Part shown: positions 9,416-18,060 of the stretch, in pieces | Numbering within the stretch: the stretch's first letter is position 1 | How the letters are laid out: the number at the start of each line of letters is the position of its first letter | Assembly: GCF_014697075.1 (NCBI RefSeq) | Contig: NZ_JACJRE010000008.1 | Coordinates: 141,568 to 205,567, forward strand | DNA from: Tolypothrix sp. FACHB-123 | Lineage (GTDB): Bacteria; Cyanobacteriota; Cyanobacteriia; Cyanobacteriales; Nostocaceae | Direction of reading: 5' to 3' | DNA length: 64,000 nt | Translations under genes and position numbers: made by a program | The notes under the pieces: model-generated | Database searches by the model: none | What the model was told of the DNA's origin: nothing | The model's input: the letters and a program-made list of their open reading frames with translations, nothing else

Positions 9416-9474
9416 GGCATTGGGCATGGGGCATGGGGCATTGGGCATTGACAACTGACAACTGACAACTGACT
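9416..9474. repeat. STRR heptamers between peptidase and kinase genes
   Basis: GGGCATT/GGGCATG heptamers are followed by three GACAACT heptamers. The array fills the whole gap between the M16 gene and the next start codon. Confidence 0.85.
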
Positions 9475-9475
9475 A

Positions 9476-10354
9476 ATGACAAACACAATGTGGACAGAAA
9501 TTGATGCCCATATTAGCCGGGTGACGGGAGAAAAATTTCAGAGTCAGCAAAGGCGCTCGGTGAGTGGTGGGTGCATTAACCAGGGCTATGCTGTCTCTGA
9601 TCATGAACGTACCTATTTTGTCAAACTCAATCAAGCTTCCCAGGTGGCGATGTTTGAGGCTGAGGCGTTGGGGTTAGAGGAAATGCTGAATACGGCTAGT
9701 ATTCGCGTTCCTCAACCTTTGTGCTGGGGGATATCTGGGAATTCTGGCTACATTGTGTTGGAATGGCTAGCGATGGGCGGCGGTAACACCAAATCTTCTC
9801 AAGAAATGGGGCGAAAGCTAGCGCAAATGCATAAAGCGACTAGTAGTCAAGGTTTTGGTTGGAAAATTAACAATACTATTGGTTCTACGCCCCAAATTAA
9901 TAATTGGACGGCAGATTGGGTAGAATTTTATGTGAAACATCGCTTGGGTTATCAATTTCAGTTAGCTAGGCGACGTGGGGGGAGTTTTCCTAAGGAAGAG
10001 AAGTTATTAGCAGCTATCCCGGAATTATTAGCGGATCGTGATGTAGAACCTTCTTTGGTACATGGCGATTTATGGGGTGGGAATGCTGGGTGTACGGTGT
10101 CTGGGGAACCAGTGATATTTGATCCGGCGACTTATTTTGGCGATCGCGAAGTGGATATCGCCATGACAGAATTATTTGGTGGTTTCTCCGCCGCATTTTA
10201 TCAAGGTTATAACGAAGTCTTTCCTTTAGATGCTGGTTATGAGCAAAGAAAGACGCTTTATAACCTGTATCACATTCTCAATCACTTCAATTTATTTGGC
10301 GGTGGTTACGCTTCCCAAGCAAATCGCATGATCGAGCAGATTTTGCAAGGATAA
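9476..10354 (+). CDS. Fructosamine/ketosamine-3-kinase family protein
   Basis: This 292-residue small-molecule kinase of the aminoglycoside-phosphotransferase fold has a catalytic loop LVHGDLWGGNAG (His196, Asp198) and a metal-binding segment FDPATYFGDREVDIAM, both diagnostic of the FN3K family. The N-terminal lobe has the SGGCINQGY glycine-rich sequence and the invariant Lys in YFVKLN. Family members phosphorylate sugar amines formed by glycation (fructosamines, ribulosamines), which destabilises the adduct and repairs the protein. The exact substrate cannot be read from the sequence. The start codon directly follows an STRR array, and another ATG lies at 9488 (MWTEID). Confidence 0.88.
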   Translation: MTNTMWTEIDAHISRVTGEKFQSQQRRSVSGGCINQGYAVSDHERTYFVKLNQASQVAMFEAEALGLEEMLNTASIRVPQPLCWGISGNSGYIVLEWLAMGGGNTKSSQEMGRKLAQMHKATSSQGFGWKINNTIGSTPQINNWTADWVEFYVKHRLGYQFQLARRRGGSFPKEEKLLAAIPELLADRDVEPSLVHGDLWGGNAGCTVSGEPVIFDPATYFGDREVDIAMTELFGGFSAAFYQGYNEVFPLDAGYEQRKTLYNLYHILNHFNLFGGGYASQANRMIEQILQG

Positions 10355-10360
10355 ATATAA

Positions 10361-10615
10361 ATGCAAAGTATTAAAATAAATTCTCGTGTGGGACAGGATG
10401 GCATTTTACATTTAGAAGTACCAATAGGCTTTAAGGATAAAGAAGTAGAAGTAATGGTAATTTATCAGCCAATTGAAGCCGCCAACCCAACAAAAACACC
10501 AGAAGAATTAGGATGGCCTCCTGGTTTTTTTGAACAAACTTACGGTATTTGTCAAGATGATCCAATTGTTATCGATGCTGAAGGAGATTTTGAAAGTAGA
10601 GAAGAAATTGTCTGA
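10361..10615 (+). CDS. VapB-like antitoxin (type II toxin-antitoxin)
   Basis: This 84-residue acidic protein has an N-terminal beta-rich region (INSRVGQDGILHLEVPI...VEVMVIYQP) and the C-terminal TPEELGWPPGFFEQT...DDPIVI motif. In cyanobacteria that motif marks antitoxins encoded just before PIN-domain (VapC) toxins; the C-terminal part normally binds the toxin. It begins 6 bases after the kinase stop, suggesting read-through from that gene. The partner toxin frame begins in the antitoxin stop region but is destroyed (next entry), so this is an orphaned antitoxin. The family is inferred from memory of such pairs. Confidence 0.72.
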   Translation: MQSIKINSRVGQDGILHLEVPIGFKDKEVEVMVIYQPIEAANPTKTPEELGWPPGFFEQTYGICQDDPIVIDAEGDFESREEIV

Positions 10616-10629
10616 AGTATTTGTTAGAT

Positions 10630-10710
10630 ATAGCAATCCTATATGATTTGTGAAAATTCACGTTGTTCAGATCCCCGACTTCTTCAAGAAGTCGGGGATC
10701 TAACTTTTCG
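10630..10710. repeat. Hairpin repeat inserted in the vapC remnant
   Basis: It contains a perfect 29-base inverted repeat at 10671-10699 (ATCCCCGACTTCTT, one base, AAGAAGTCGGGGAT). This hairpin type is widely dispersed in Nostocales genomes. It replaces most of the toxin coding sequence, so a deletion accompanied or followed the insertion. Confidence 0.7.
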
Positions 10711-10764
10711 CGAATGAATGATTTGCAGATAGCAGCTATAGCGATCGCTCATAATTTGATATTA

Positions 10765-10887
10765 GGGAACTCCAAAAAATAAATTATTTCGTTAAACGTT
10801 GACTGTTGACAGTTGACGGTTCACAGTTAACAGTCAACCGTCAACAGTGAACAATAGCAATGGAATATTTTTTTACTTGGAAGTCCC
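10765..10887. mobile_element. MITE, 123 bp, with TTA target duplication
   Basis: The left end GGGAACTCCAAAAAATAAAT and the inverted right end GGGACTTCCAAGTAAAAAAA form imperfect terminal inverted repeats. TTA is present at 10762-10764 and 10888-10890. The interior is built of GTTGACT/GTTAACA-type heptamers in inverted orientation. There is no coding capacity, so it is a non-autonomous element needing a transposase from elsewhere. Confidence 0.78.
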
Positions 10888-10959
10888 TTAGTAACTCACA
10901 ATACCGGCGAATTTAGTCGTGTAACCGGATTACAAATTGAAGATTGGGAAGAATCTTGA

Positions 10960-11402
10960 ACCAGATATGCACCAATAACAAGATGCCTACCCTTTTTATG
11001 CCATAATTTCTCTTATTTTGGCAAAATTAGCGTTTTGCTAAAGCTTTACTGTTTTGCTCTGCTATATAGCTTGATTTACGAGTTGTGAAGTTAATATACG
11101 TTTCAAAAACTTAGTTTGCGAGTCAGAAACTTAGTTTGCGAGTCAGAAACTTAGTTTGCGAGTCAAAAACTTAGTTTGCGAGTCAGAAACTTAATTTGCG
11201 AGTCGGAAACTTAATTTGCGAGTCAGAAACTTAGTTTGCGAGTCGGAAAAGTTAAAATACAATTCACAAACTTAATTTCCATCTCAAAAATTTAAATTTA
11301 GGGGAGCAATTGCATTGCGGATTTTCCCTGCCTACACAGCAATGGCATAATTGATTTCTTGGTCATCGTTCTTCCCAATTCAACAAAGTTATTCGCGTCA
11401 CA
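10960..11402. other. Intergenic stretch holding a 20-nt array
   Basis: Apart from the 20-nt tandem array at 11107-11246 and degenerate units on both sides of it, I see no gene. The sequence before the oxygenase start at 11403 is AT-rich with no clear terminator for the upstream genes. Confidence 0.6.
11107..11246. repeat. 20-nt minisatellite, 7 units
   Basis: Seven copies of AAACTTAGTTTGCGAGTCAG occur at exact 20-base spacing with one or two substitutions each. Degenerate half-recognisable units extend to about 11070 on the left and 11300 on the right. The period is not a multiple of three, so coding is excluded as an explanation. Confidence 0.92.
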
Positions 11403-12014
11403 GTGAAACACTATCAACTACAACCAAACGCCTTCCCCAGCAATTACCTCAACGACTTATGGGGAGAAATTCACGCTTGTCCTTATTTTGCGGTTAACAA
11501 TCTCAACCGCGATTTTGTGGGGACGAAGGGATTTTCTGTAGTGTTTCAAAAATCGCATAGAGCAAAGGTAGAACAAAAATTTCCCTACTTTAAGCCTTAT
11601 ATGGATTTGGCGCTGAAGGAGAACTGTAACGCTTTTTACCTCAATCCTTTGTTGCTGAAGGAAGGTTCTCGTGTCGATCCGCACATCGATCGCTCTTTGC
11701 GTTCCTATTGTAAAAGCATTGAGCCGCCGTTGTTTGTCAGCGTGCTTTACGTGCGCGTACCTGAGAATATGCAAGGGGGAGAATTGGTATTGCGATCGCA
11801 AAAACGCCAGCTTGGACAAATTAAGCCGCAAATGAATACTTTACTCTACTTTCAAGGCGATTTAACCCATTCTGTTAACGCTGTGCAAACCTCTGGTTAT
11901 CGCTTGAGTCTGGTATGCGAACAGTATAGTTTGAGTGAAGAAGAACTGGCAGAAATCCCAGAATTTACCATTGAGTCAAGAGTTGCTAATTCATCAGCAA
12001 GAAAGCGCAAGTAG
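11403..12014 (+). CDS. 2-oxoglutarate/Fe(II)-dependent oxygenase
   Basis: The 203-residue protein carries the double-stranded beta-helix iron triad: His94 and Asp96 in PHID, and His156 in LTHSV. Arg167 in GYRLSL is placed to bind the 2-oxoglutarate carboxylate. The spacing matches the prolyl-hydroxylase-like 2OG-Fe(II) superfamily (P4Hc type). The substrate is unknown. The first codon is GTG at 11403 (product VKHYQLQ...), and no strong Shine-Dalgarno sequence precedes it. The C-terminal tail is basic (SSARKRK). Confidence 0.85.
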   Translation: MKHYQLQPNAFPSNYLNDLWGEIHACPYFAVNNLNRDFVGTKGFSVVFQKSHRAKVEQKFPYFKPYMDLALKENCNAFYLNPLLLKEGSRVDPHIDRSLRSYCKSIEPPLFVSVLYVRVPENMQGGELVLRSQKRQLGQIKPQMNTLLYFQGDLTHSVNAVQTSGYRLSLVCEQYSLSEEELAEIPEFTIESRVANSSARKRK

Positions 12015-12136
12015 GACTAATTTGTAATTTGCAATGACAACAATTAGATATTTAGATTCAGGTTTTGGCGGGTAATGCACACCCTACATGTATTTTAAAA
12101 ATTAGATATAAGTTTTACACAGCCAATACTAGCAAT

Positions 12137-12727
12137 ATGACGCAAGTTTCCTTCGCAGAACTAATAGATGGCGCACGCGCTGGGTTATTGGTGAGTTTTC
12201 CTACGGATACTGTACCAGCACTAGCATCTTTACCAGAAAAAGCAGAATTAATTTTTGCGGCTAAACAACGCAGTCAGGATAAACCGTTGATTTTAATGGG
12301 TGCGAAAGCTGAAGATTTATGGCCTTATGTGCAAGGTCAAGCAGATGAGTATAAAATTTGGCAGGAAATTACAAATAAATATTGGCCGGGAGGACTGACT
12401 TTAGTTTTACCTGCTTCAGATTTAGTGCCAAAGGTGATGAATCCTATCGATCCGACGACAATTGGGATTAGAGTTCCCGATAGTGCGATCGCTCAACGCA
12501 TTCTATCCCAAACAGGCCCTTTAGCTACCACTAGCGCCAATCTTTCTGGTCAGCCGCCTTTGCAAACTATGGCAGAAATTGAGTCTCAATTCTCCCAAGC
12601 TTTGACTTTAAGGGTTACAGAAGTTTCCCAGGATGGATCTACTGGGGGTGTACCTTCAACTGTGGCTAAATGGACAGGAAGTAATTGGCAGATTTTACGA
12701 CAAGGTGCTATAAAGTTAATTTCCTAA
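12137..12727 (+). CDS. Sua5/YrdC/YciO family, threonylcarbamoyl-AMP synthase type
   Basis: I start it at ATG 12137 (MTQVSFAELI), giving 196 residues; the frame is open upstream to 12065 but that part is not typical of the family. The KQR motif (residues 43-45), the FPTDTVPAL sequence near residue 21-29 and the TTSANLSGQPP motif near 140 match the nucleotide/threonine-binding site of TsaC/Sua5. These enzymes make threonylcarbamoyl-adenylate from threonine, bicarbonate and ATP for the t6A37 modification of tRNAs reading ANN codons. It lacks the C-terminal Sua5 domain. YciO-type paralogues of uncertain function are the alternative. Confidence 0.82.
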   Translation: MTQVSFAELIDGARAGLLVSFPTDTVPALASLPEKAELIFAAKQRSQDKPLILMGAKAEDLWPYVQGQADEYKIWQEITNKYWPGGLTLVLPASDLVPKVMNPIDPTTIGIRVPDSAIAQRILSQTGPLATTSANLSGQPPLQTMAEIESQFSQALTLRVTEVSQDGSTGGVPSTVAKWTGSNWQILRQGAIKLIS

Positions 12728-13092
12728 TGGAAATTTTATTAGATAAAAAACATTTAGCTTTACAAATATCCTTAATTCTCAATGAGTTATGGCTATTTAA
12801 GTTTACATAGAAAACTGCTATACCCCATTGATATTAGCTTTAATTTCGCCAATTTACCTGATTTAATGTGTTTACCAGGAATAAAGCCAAGAAATTTTCT
12901 ATTAAGCAGTGATAGATATTGGTATCCTGACTATTTCTAAAATATTAGGGATTTCACGCTAGTTTTGGTGATGAATCAAGAAAAATTTGCCATTGCGTAG
13001 ATAAATAAACGATAAATAAGTAATTTGAACATCAGGAACTTAATTTTCTCTGTTTCTGGTCAAAGAATCTAATTGAATAATTGCCAAATACT
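12728..13092. other. Intergenic, no feature recognised
   Basis: AT-rich sequence between the Sua5-family gene and the kinase-like gene. I see no repeat, hairpin with T-run or credible short gene. Confidence 0.5.
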
Positions 13093-14124
13093 ATGAATTG
13101 GAGTAACTGGGTATATTTAGGATTAGGACTAGCTCTAGGAGTGAGTTTTCGTTGGTTAGGGGGACGTTCTGCCAACGGTACAGCTAGCTCATCCTTAGTG
13201 GCAACTATAGAGCCAAAATCTTTACAACCAAAAGTAAAACCAGTGGTTGTGGATGATACTTTACTTGAGGCTACCCAGAAAACAGAACTAGAGCCAGAAT
13301 CTTCGACACAATTGCTGGAACGGTTGCAAGAAACTCAGCTTGCATACGCAATGGCTAAGGAGATGAGCCAATTTAAAGCGGGTTTTTTAGCACGCACTAC
13401 CCATGAATTGCGATCGCCTCTGAATGGTTTAATTGGCTTACATCAGTTAATTTTGTCTGATTTGTGTGAAAATCCGGAAGAAGAGCGGGAATTTGTGGCG
13501 CAAGCTCACGAAAGAGCATTAAAGCTGCTGAAGCTGATTGATGAAATTCTCAATGTTGCCAGAGTAGAGCATGGCACTAATAAGTTAGATATTCAACCCC
13601 TGTCACTAGCTGAAGTTTTACAAGAGGTTGATAAATTAACTCACATGCTAGCGGCGAATCGCAATTATCGCTTGCAACTGTCACCGCCAGATGCAGAAAC
13701 TTATGTTTTGGCCGATCCGCGTTGGCTGCGTCAAGTACTGGTAACTTTAATAGATACAGCGATCGCGCAGATGGAAGAAGGAAGTATTTCTTTAACTACT
13801 AGTACTTCAGCAGAGAGCCATACTGCATACATTTGGTTAGATATCCCAGTTCACGCGCTACCGGGAAGTGAATCTATTGATTTTATTAAATCGATAAAGT
13901 TCATTGATACAGAAGACAAATCTGTATTGATACAAAAAAATCAGCCGAATTTGTCACCAGGAATGAAGCTGTTACTCAATCAAACTTTGTTGGAAGCGAT
14001 GGGAGGAAAATTAGAAATTATTCCTACCACCACTGAGTTAGAAACTGAAGAATTTACTAGGTTGCAAGTATCTATACCCCTCGCGATCGCTGAAGTTGAA
14101 TTTCTCCAGTCGGTAGGGAATTAA
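13093..14124 (+). CDS. Membrane-anchored histidine-kinase-like protein with degenerate ATPase domain
   Basis: I start it at ATG 13093 (MNWSNWVYLGLGLALGVSF, an N-terminal membrane anchor) rather than at TTG 13081. A short linker leads to a clear HisKA dimerisation/phosphoacceptor segment with His104 in THELRSPLNGLIG. The ATPase half is eroded: the N-box position that should read N-A-x-K reads LIDTAIAQM, no DxGxG motif is visible, and only a G2/G3-like remnant (LNQTLLEAMGGKLEI) remains. It may be a pseudokinase that accepts or scaffolds phosphate from another kinase. No response regulator is adjacent. The 3' end overlaps the convergent GNAT gene by 53 bases. Confidence 0.75.
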   Translation: MNWSNWVYLGLGLALGVSFRWLGGRSANGTASSSLVATIEPKSLQPKVKPVVVDDTLLEATQKTELEPESSTQLLERLQETQLAYAMAKEMSQFKAGFLARTTHELRSPLNGLIGLHQLILSDLCENPEEEREFVAQAHERALKLLKLIDEILNVARVEHGTNKLDIQPLSLAEVLQEVDKLTHMLAANRNYRLQLSPPDAETYVLADPRWLRQVLVTLIDTAIAQMEEGSISLTTSTSAESHTAYIWLDIPVHALPGSESIDFIKSIKFIDTEDKSVLIQKNQPNLSPGMKLLLNQTLLEAMGGKLEIIPTTTELETEEFTRLQVSIPLAIAEVEFLQSVGN

Positions 14125-14551
14125 GTTCAGATTGGTTGTGTAACACCATAGTTGTGGTTTTGTTACGCTCAAAGCCAATCTTTTCATAAAATTCTTGTTG
14201 GTGAGTTGTCATCAAATATACACGCTCAACCGACCTCATGCGAGGATGGCTGAGAACTGTTTCGACTAATTTGCTACCCAATCCCCGACCGCGATATTCT
14301 GGATGAATTACCACATCCCAAATTGTGGCGCGATATATCCCATCGGAAGTTGCTCTGGCAAAACCAACGAGTCGCTGCTCATCCCACAGAGTAATCACAG
14401 GTTCACTGTTGGCGATAGCTATACTCAAATCTTCAATACTCCGTTCTCTCGCCCAAAAAGCCGAGAGATTAAATAGCTGTTGCAGTTGTTCGAGGTCAAT
14501 TTGGGACTTGCGATCGCTAAATTGAATTTGAGAATAGTTCATTGACAACAC
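14072..14551 (-). CDS. GNAT family N-acetyltransferase
   Basis: At 159 residues it has the GNAT acetyl-CoA motif A (WDVVIHPEYRGRGLGSKLVE, residues about 88-107; R/Q-x-x-G-x-G/A form) and the C-terminal motif B sequence (YLMTTHQQEFYEKIGF). It resembles the small single-domain acetyltransferases of the YhbS/PhnO type with unknown substrates. ATG codons at 14551 and 14542 are both possible starts. The last 53 bases overlap the kinase-like gene on the other strand. Confidence 0.85.
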   Translation of the reverse strand: MLSMNYSQIQFSDRKSQIDLEQLQQLFNLSAFWARERSIEDLSIAIANSEPVITLWDEQRLVGFARATSDGIYRATIWDVVIHPEYRGRGLGSKLVETVLSHPRMRSVERVYLMTTHQQEFYEKIGFERNKTTTMVLHNQSELNSLPTGEIQLQRSRGV

Positions 14552-14850
14552 CCGGAGCAGTATTTTTACCAGCTTTCACCCTTATTTTTACAGATTTTGC
14601 TAAATATGCAGCGGTGATTTTTGGGCTTGTTCTGGGGTGCGATCGCATAAAAACCACAAACAGAGAAATTTACACTACAATATACTACAACTATATTGAC
14701 TTTTCATCATGTTTCCTCCCTGGTAAGTTCCTAAAAATCAATTCATCGCCTTAGTTAGGCGGAGCTTTTGTTCGTGGATTCCCCCTCCAGATACAACGCA
14801 ATTATGAGTTTGCGTGAGCGATGAAATCTTGAGGACGGGAGAATTCCACA

Positions 14851-16029
14851 ATGCCATTGAAGAATAAATCCAAAACCACCAGGAAAGCGATCGGATTAAT
14901 TATCATTTTCCTGATGATTGAATTGTTAGATGAGTTGGTTGATGGGGTGAGAGGGGCAGCTTGGCCGCTAATTCGTCATGACTTGCACTTATCCTATGTG
15001 CAGGTAGGTATGTTGCTGACTATACCCAATACGATCGCGAGTTTGCTTGAGCCAATTTTAGGAATTTGGGGCGATGTAGGGCAGCGACGACAATTGATTT
15101 TGGGCGGAGGAGTTGTTTTTGCGATCGCTTTGCTGCTGATTTCCCTCAGTAATGACTTTGCCCTGCTATTAGCTGGCTTTGTGTTGTTTTATCCAGCATC
15201 CGGCAGTTTTGTGAGTTTGTCGCAAGCAACCTTAATGGACATAGAACCGACTCGCCACGAGCAAAATATGGCACGTTGGGCATTAGCAGGTTCATTAGGT
15301 AATGCAATCGGGCCTCTGTTGTTGGCAGGGGCAATTACTTTAAAGCAAAGTTGGCGGAGTGCTTTTTTTAGCTTGGCGGTATTTACGGTATCGCTGTTGG
15401 CAATGGTGTGGCGTTATCCCCTGGTAAATCCAACTTTGTCTGTAAATGAAGGCTTGCCAAGCTTCCAGGATGGCATCGGCAATGCGATCGTGGCCTTAAA
15501 ACGAGCATCAGTATTGCGCTGGCTGACATTGTTACAATTTTCAGATTTGATGTTGGATGTACTCAGCGGCTTTTTAGCGCTTTACTTAGTCGATGCGATC
15601 GGTACCAGCAACACCCAAGCGAGCTTGGCTGTCACAGTTTGGTTGAGTTTTGGTTTACTGGGTGATTTTTTATTGATTCCCTTACTGGAACGGGTGCAGG
15701 GATTGAGTTACTTAAAGGTGAGTGCCCTGCTGGTGTTAGGGCTTTATCCAGCTTTTTTGGTAGTTCCTCACTTTACAGTCAAGCTAATTATTTTGGCTGG
15801 TTTGGGTTTGCTCAATGCTGGTTGGTATTCGATTCTCCAAGGACAATTGTATACAGCGATGCCAGGGCAGAGTGGTACAGTCATGACACTCAGCAACGTG
15901 TTTGGTTTAGTAGGTGGATTCATGCCCCTAGCATTGGGAATCTTAGCTCAACAGATTGGTTTGCAGTCAACAATGTGGGTTTTACTGGCAGCGCCTATAG
16001 TTTTGCTCTTGGGATTGTTTAAAGTTTAA
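14851..16029 (+). CDS. MFS transporter
   Basis: A 392-residue polytopic protein with about 12 hydrophobic segments. It begins with a short basic cytoplasmic tail (MPLKNKSKTTRKAIG). The loop 2-3 signature is present as GIWGDVGQRRQLIL (G-x-x-x-D-x-x-x-R-R). The motif places it in the major facilitator superfamily, in the drug-efflux/fosmidomycin-resistance-like group. The acidic pair LLDEL in helix 1 (DELVDG) is a candidate proton-coupling site. The substrate cannot be read from the sequence. It appears monocistronic. Confidence 0.85.
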   Translation: MPLKNKSKTTRKAIGLIIIFLMIELLDELVDGVRGAAWPLIRHDLHLSYVQVGMLLTIPNTIASLLEPILGIWGDVGQRRQLILGGGVVFAIALLLISLSNDFALLLAGFVLFYPASGSFVSLSQATLMDIEPTRHEQNMARWALAGSLGNAIGPLLLAGAITLKQSWRSAFFSLAVFTVSLLAMVWRYPLVNPTLSVNEGLPSFQDGIGNAIVALKRASVLRWLTLLQFSDLMLDVLSGFLALYLVDAIGTSNTQASLAVTVWLSFGLLGDFLLIPLLERVQGLSYLKVSALLVLGLYPAFLVVPHFTVKLIILAGLGLLNAGWYSILQGQLYTAMPGQSGTVMTLSNVFGLVGGFMPLALGILAQQIGLQSTMWVLLAAPIVLLLGLFKV

Positions 16030-16458
16030 ATGATGCATTAAATATTTATTACATGAGTAGGGGTACAAAGCTTTGCACCCCTACAGATAGATAAGCGTTG
16101 ATTGTTGACTGTTGACTGTTAACAGTTTTTATTACTATTTATGCAATTTAGACGCGCATTAGCTTAATTGATATGTTGTCGTCCCAAGAAGCTAAAGCAC
16201 ATCTATTTTGAGAACTATAGTTTTAACAAGTAGTGGGAGCATCTTGCTCCCTGCTTTTCGTAGCGGGCAAGACTTCGGCGTGAGCGCTCAGTCGAAAGCT
16301 GCCCCCACTACTCCAGGTTTCAAAATGGAGGAGGTTTAATTCATTTACCCCTACTAATATCTAGCGTTACATAATAGCTATGTGCAGCCAACAGGGAAAT
16401 TTCACTTCTATCTTTACTTTTTTAAAAAAGTTCTCTAAAAAATGTATTCATATTTACT
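16030..16458. other. Intergenic stretch built of dispersed repeats
   Basis: It contains a 28-bp inverted repeat at 16057-16084 (GTAGGGGTACAAAG / CTTTGCACCCCTAC, one mismatch) that could also end MFS transcription but lacks a T-run. A GTTGACT STRR cluster lies near 16094-16126. A GC-rich repeat near 16230-16312 begins AGTGGGAGCATCTTGCTCCC. No gene is seen. Confidence 0.65.
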
Positions 16459-16896
16459 CTAATTATCTTTAATTTCTTTTGTTGGCTGACATACCCACTT
16501 CCATAGAGGATGACTAGAACCTTGCTGGCGGATGCGAAATACTTGCTTTTCTAATTGTTGCTTTTCCTTTTCTGGCAGTCCCATCAAAATATTGCGACTT
16601 TGCCAAATTAAAACAGAAGTTGTCATTCCAATACACAAGGCTAAACCAAAGGTAGACAGTGGATGGTATACAAGTCCATATCGCACTGCTACCCAAGTAA
16701 AGTATTGTCGCCATAGAGCAATTTCTGCTTTGAGGTTCCACAAGCAAATAGGCGCGATGGTTAGCCACAAGCAACCGACAAACAACCATCGACCGTAGAC
16801 TGTCAGCTGATGTAGCCTTTGCACTTGTTGAGCAAAAGTTGGGTCAGGATTGTGCAAGTTATTGCCATTAAGTGACGGTTGTTCCGATTGATCCAT
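16459..16896 (-). CDS. Conserved membrane protein next to secF
   Basis: The 145-residue protein has two hydrophobic segments (about 33-52, GRWLFVGCLWLTIAPICLW, and 78-98, PLSTFGLALCIGMTTSVLIW). A charged C-terminal region follows (EKEKQQLEKQVFRIRQQGSSH). It lies 168 bases downstream of secF on the same strand and could be a distal member of that operon. I do not recognise a named family; a role linked to SecDF is only suggested by position. Confidence 0.75.
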   Translation of the reverse strand: MDQSEQPSLNGNNLHNPDPTFAQQVQRLHQLTVYGRWLFVGCLWLTIAPICLWNLKAEIALWRQYFTWVAVRYGLVYHPLSTFGLALCIGMTTSVLIWQSRNILMGLPEKEKQQLEKQVFRIRQQGSSHPLWKWVCQPTKEIKDN

Positions 16897-17064
16897 AGAG
16901 CTGAAAACGGCAGAATATGAGTGCTATTAATGGGAATTGCGGATTTGCGATTTTTGATTGGGGATACTGTTGTTGAAGATATGCCACCAATCGCAAATCA
17001 TCCAATCTATCGCAATTGAGTTTGAGCGATCGCAAATTCACCCAACTAGGAAATAGCGGCAAGT

Positions 17065-18060
17065 TTAAGTATCTTGGGAACCAGCAGAGGTATCGAGCAT
17101 CTCAGGACTAGCTCCTGCACTAGATTTACCAGTACGTTCTCGCCAGAGAGTTAGCAAAGTACTAGCGATAAAAATACTCGAATAAGCCCCCGCAATAAAG
17201 CCAATTAGTAGAGCTAAAGCAAAGTTTTTCAGGGTTTCTCCCCCAAAAAACAAGATAGCCAATAAAGGCAGCATGGTTGTTAAGGTGGTGTTGATGGATC
17301 GGCCTAAGGTTTGGTTAACCGCATCATCCACAATCTCAGCTATGGGACGGTTGGGATTGATTCTCAGGGTTTCACGAATGCGATCGTAAATTACTACGGT
17401 ATCGTTGACGGAAAATCCTGTAATCGTCAACAGGGCGACGATAAACAAGCTGTCTACTTCTGTACCTAGTGTTAAACCGAATATGGAAAAAATCCCGGCT
17501 GTAATGAAAACATCATGAAATAGCGCCACAATGGCAAATAAAGCATAGTCCAACTGAAAGCGGACTGTTAAGTAAAGAATGATGCCCACAAAGGACACAA
17601 TCAGGGCGATAATGCCGGAGGTAAACAACTCTCGTCCTAAAGATGGCCCTACGGTGTCAATTTGGTTTTTTGTTTCGTCAAAAGCACCGATTTTTTCGCT
17701 TAAGGCAGTTTGCAGCTGAGTACGCTGTTTGAGATCTAAGGTTTTTGTCCGGATTAAGATGCCATTTTCGGCTTTAGTTTCTCTGTCAGCAACAATTTGG
17801 ATACTGCTATCACCCAGTCCTTTGTCTTTAGCTACATCTCGGACGACATTAATATCAATTGGTTGGTCGCAGTTACCAGGTTTATTGCAGTCCCGTTCTA
17901 GGAGCAATCTTGTACCACCGACAAAATCTAAACTGGGACGCAGGGGTGCTTTAATGTTGGGGTTTTGCCAAGAAATCACCATTGCAGCGATACCAGCAAG
18001 GATAACGGCAGACGAAATAACCCACCAAAGCGATCGCGATTTGTTAATACTTAGTTTCAT
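17065..18060 (-). CDS. secF: Protein translocase subunit SecF
   Basis: The 331-residue membrane protein has an N-terminal helix, a periplasmic domain beginning with the SecF signature [12 protein letters not shown], and a block of five membrane segments containing [16 protein letters not shown], the conserved RND/SecF helix 4 region. With SecD it uses the proton gradient to pull preproteins through SecYEG on the periplasmic or lumenal side. Its ATG overlaps the secD stop by 4 bases (ATGA), so translation is coupled. Confidence 0.95.
   Translation of the reverse strand: MKLSINKSRSLWWVISSAVILAGIAAMVISWQNPNIKAPLRPSLDFVGGTRLLLERDCNKPGNCDQPIDINVVRDVAKDKGLGDSSIQIVADRETKAENGILIRTKTLDLKQRTQLQTALSEKIGAFDETKNQIDTVGPSLGRELFTSGIIALIVSFVGIILYLTVRFQLDYALFAIVALFHDVFITAGIFSIFGLTLGTEVDSLFIVALLTITGFSVNDTVVIYDRIRETLRINPNRPIAEIVDDAVNQTLGRSINTTLTTMLPLLAILFFGGETLKNFALALLIGFIAGAYSSIFIASTLLTLWRERTGKSSAGASPEMLDTSAGSQDT

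Larger units (their letters stand above)
10612..10959 (+). pseudogene. VapC (PIN-domain) toxin remnant broken by two repeat elements
   Basis: Three pieces of one PIN-toxin frame can be read. At 10612-10629 CTG-AAG-TAT-TTG-TTA-GAT gives the usual VapC start (x)KYLLD. At 10711-10764 the codons give MNDLQIAAIAIAHNLIL. At 10888-10959 they give LVTHNTGEF and SRVTGLQIEDWEES followed by TGA. The first gap (10630-10710) holds a perfect hairpin repeat and lacks the middle of the toxin. The second gap is a 123-bp element flanked by TTA on both sides. Removing it together with one TTA copy rejoins ...NLI-LVTHN in frame. The initiator is CTG and catalytic Asp residues in the missing middle are gone, so the toxin is dead. 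Confidence 0.8.

Noticed and set aside
11107-11246. CRISPR array
   Set aside because: The 20-nt units are directly abutting without spacers, and no cas gene is present. The 21-nt arrays were rejected for the same reason.
14542-14754. 70-codon plus-strand frame between the GNAT and MFS genes
   Set aside because: It begins inside the GNAT start region, has no ribosome site and its composition looks non-coding.
14755-14850. Riboswitch (guanidine or similar) before the MFS gene
   Set aside because: An ACGGGA-like segment and short complementary pieces exist, but the conserved cores of known classes cannot be laid out.
16057-16084. Definite terminator after the MFS gene
   Set aside because: The 28-bp inverted repeat has no following T-run and resembles dispersed GTAGGGG hairpins, so it is kept only as a repeat.
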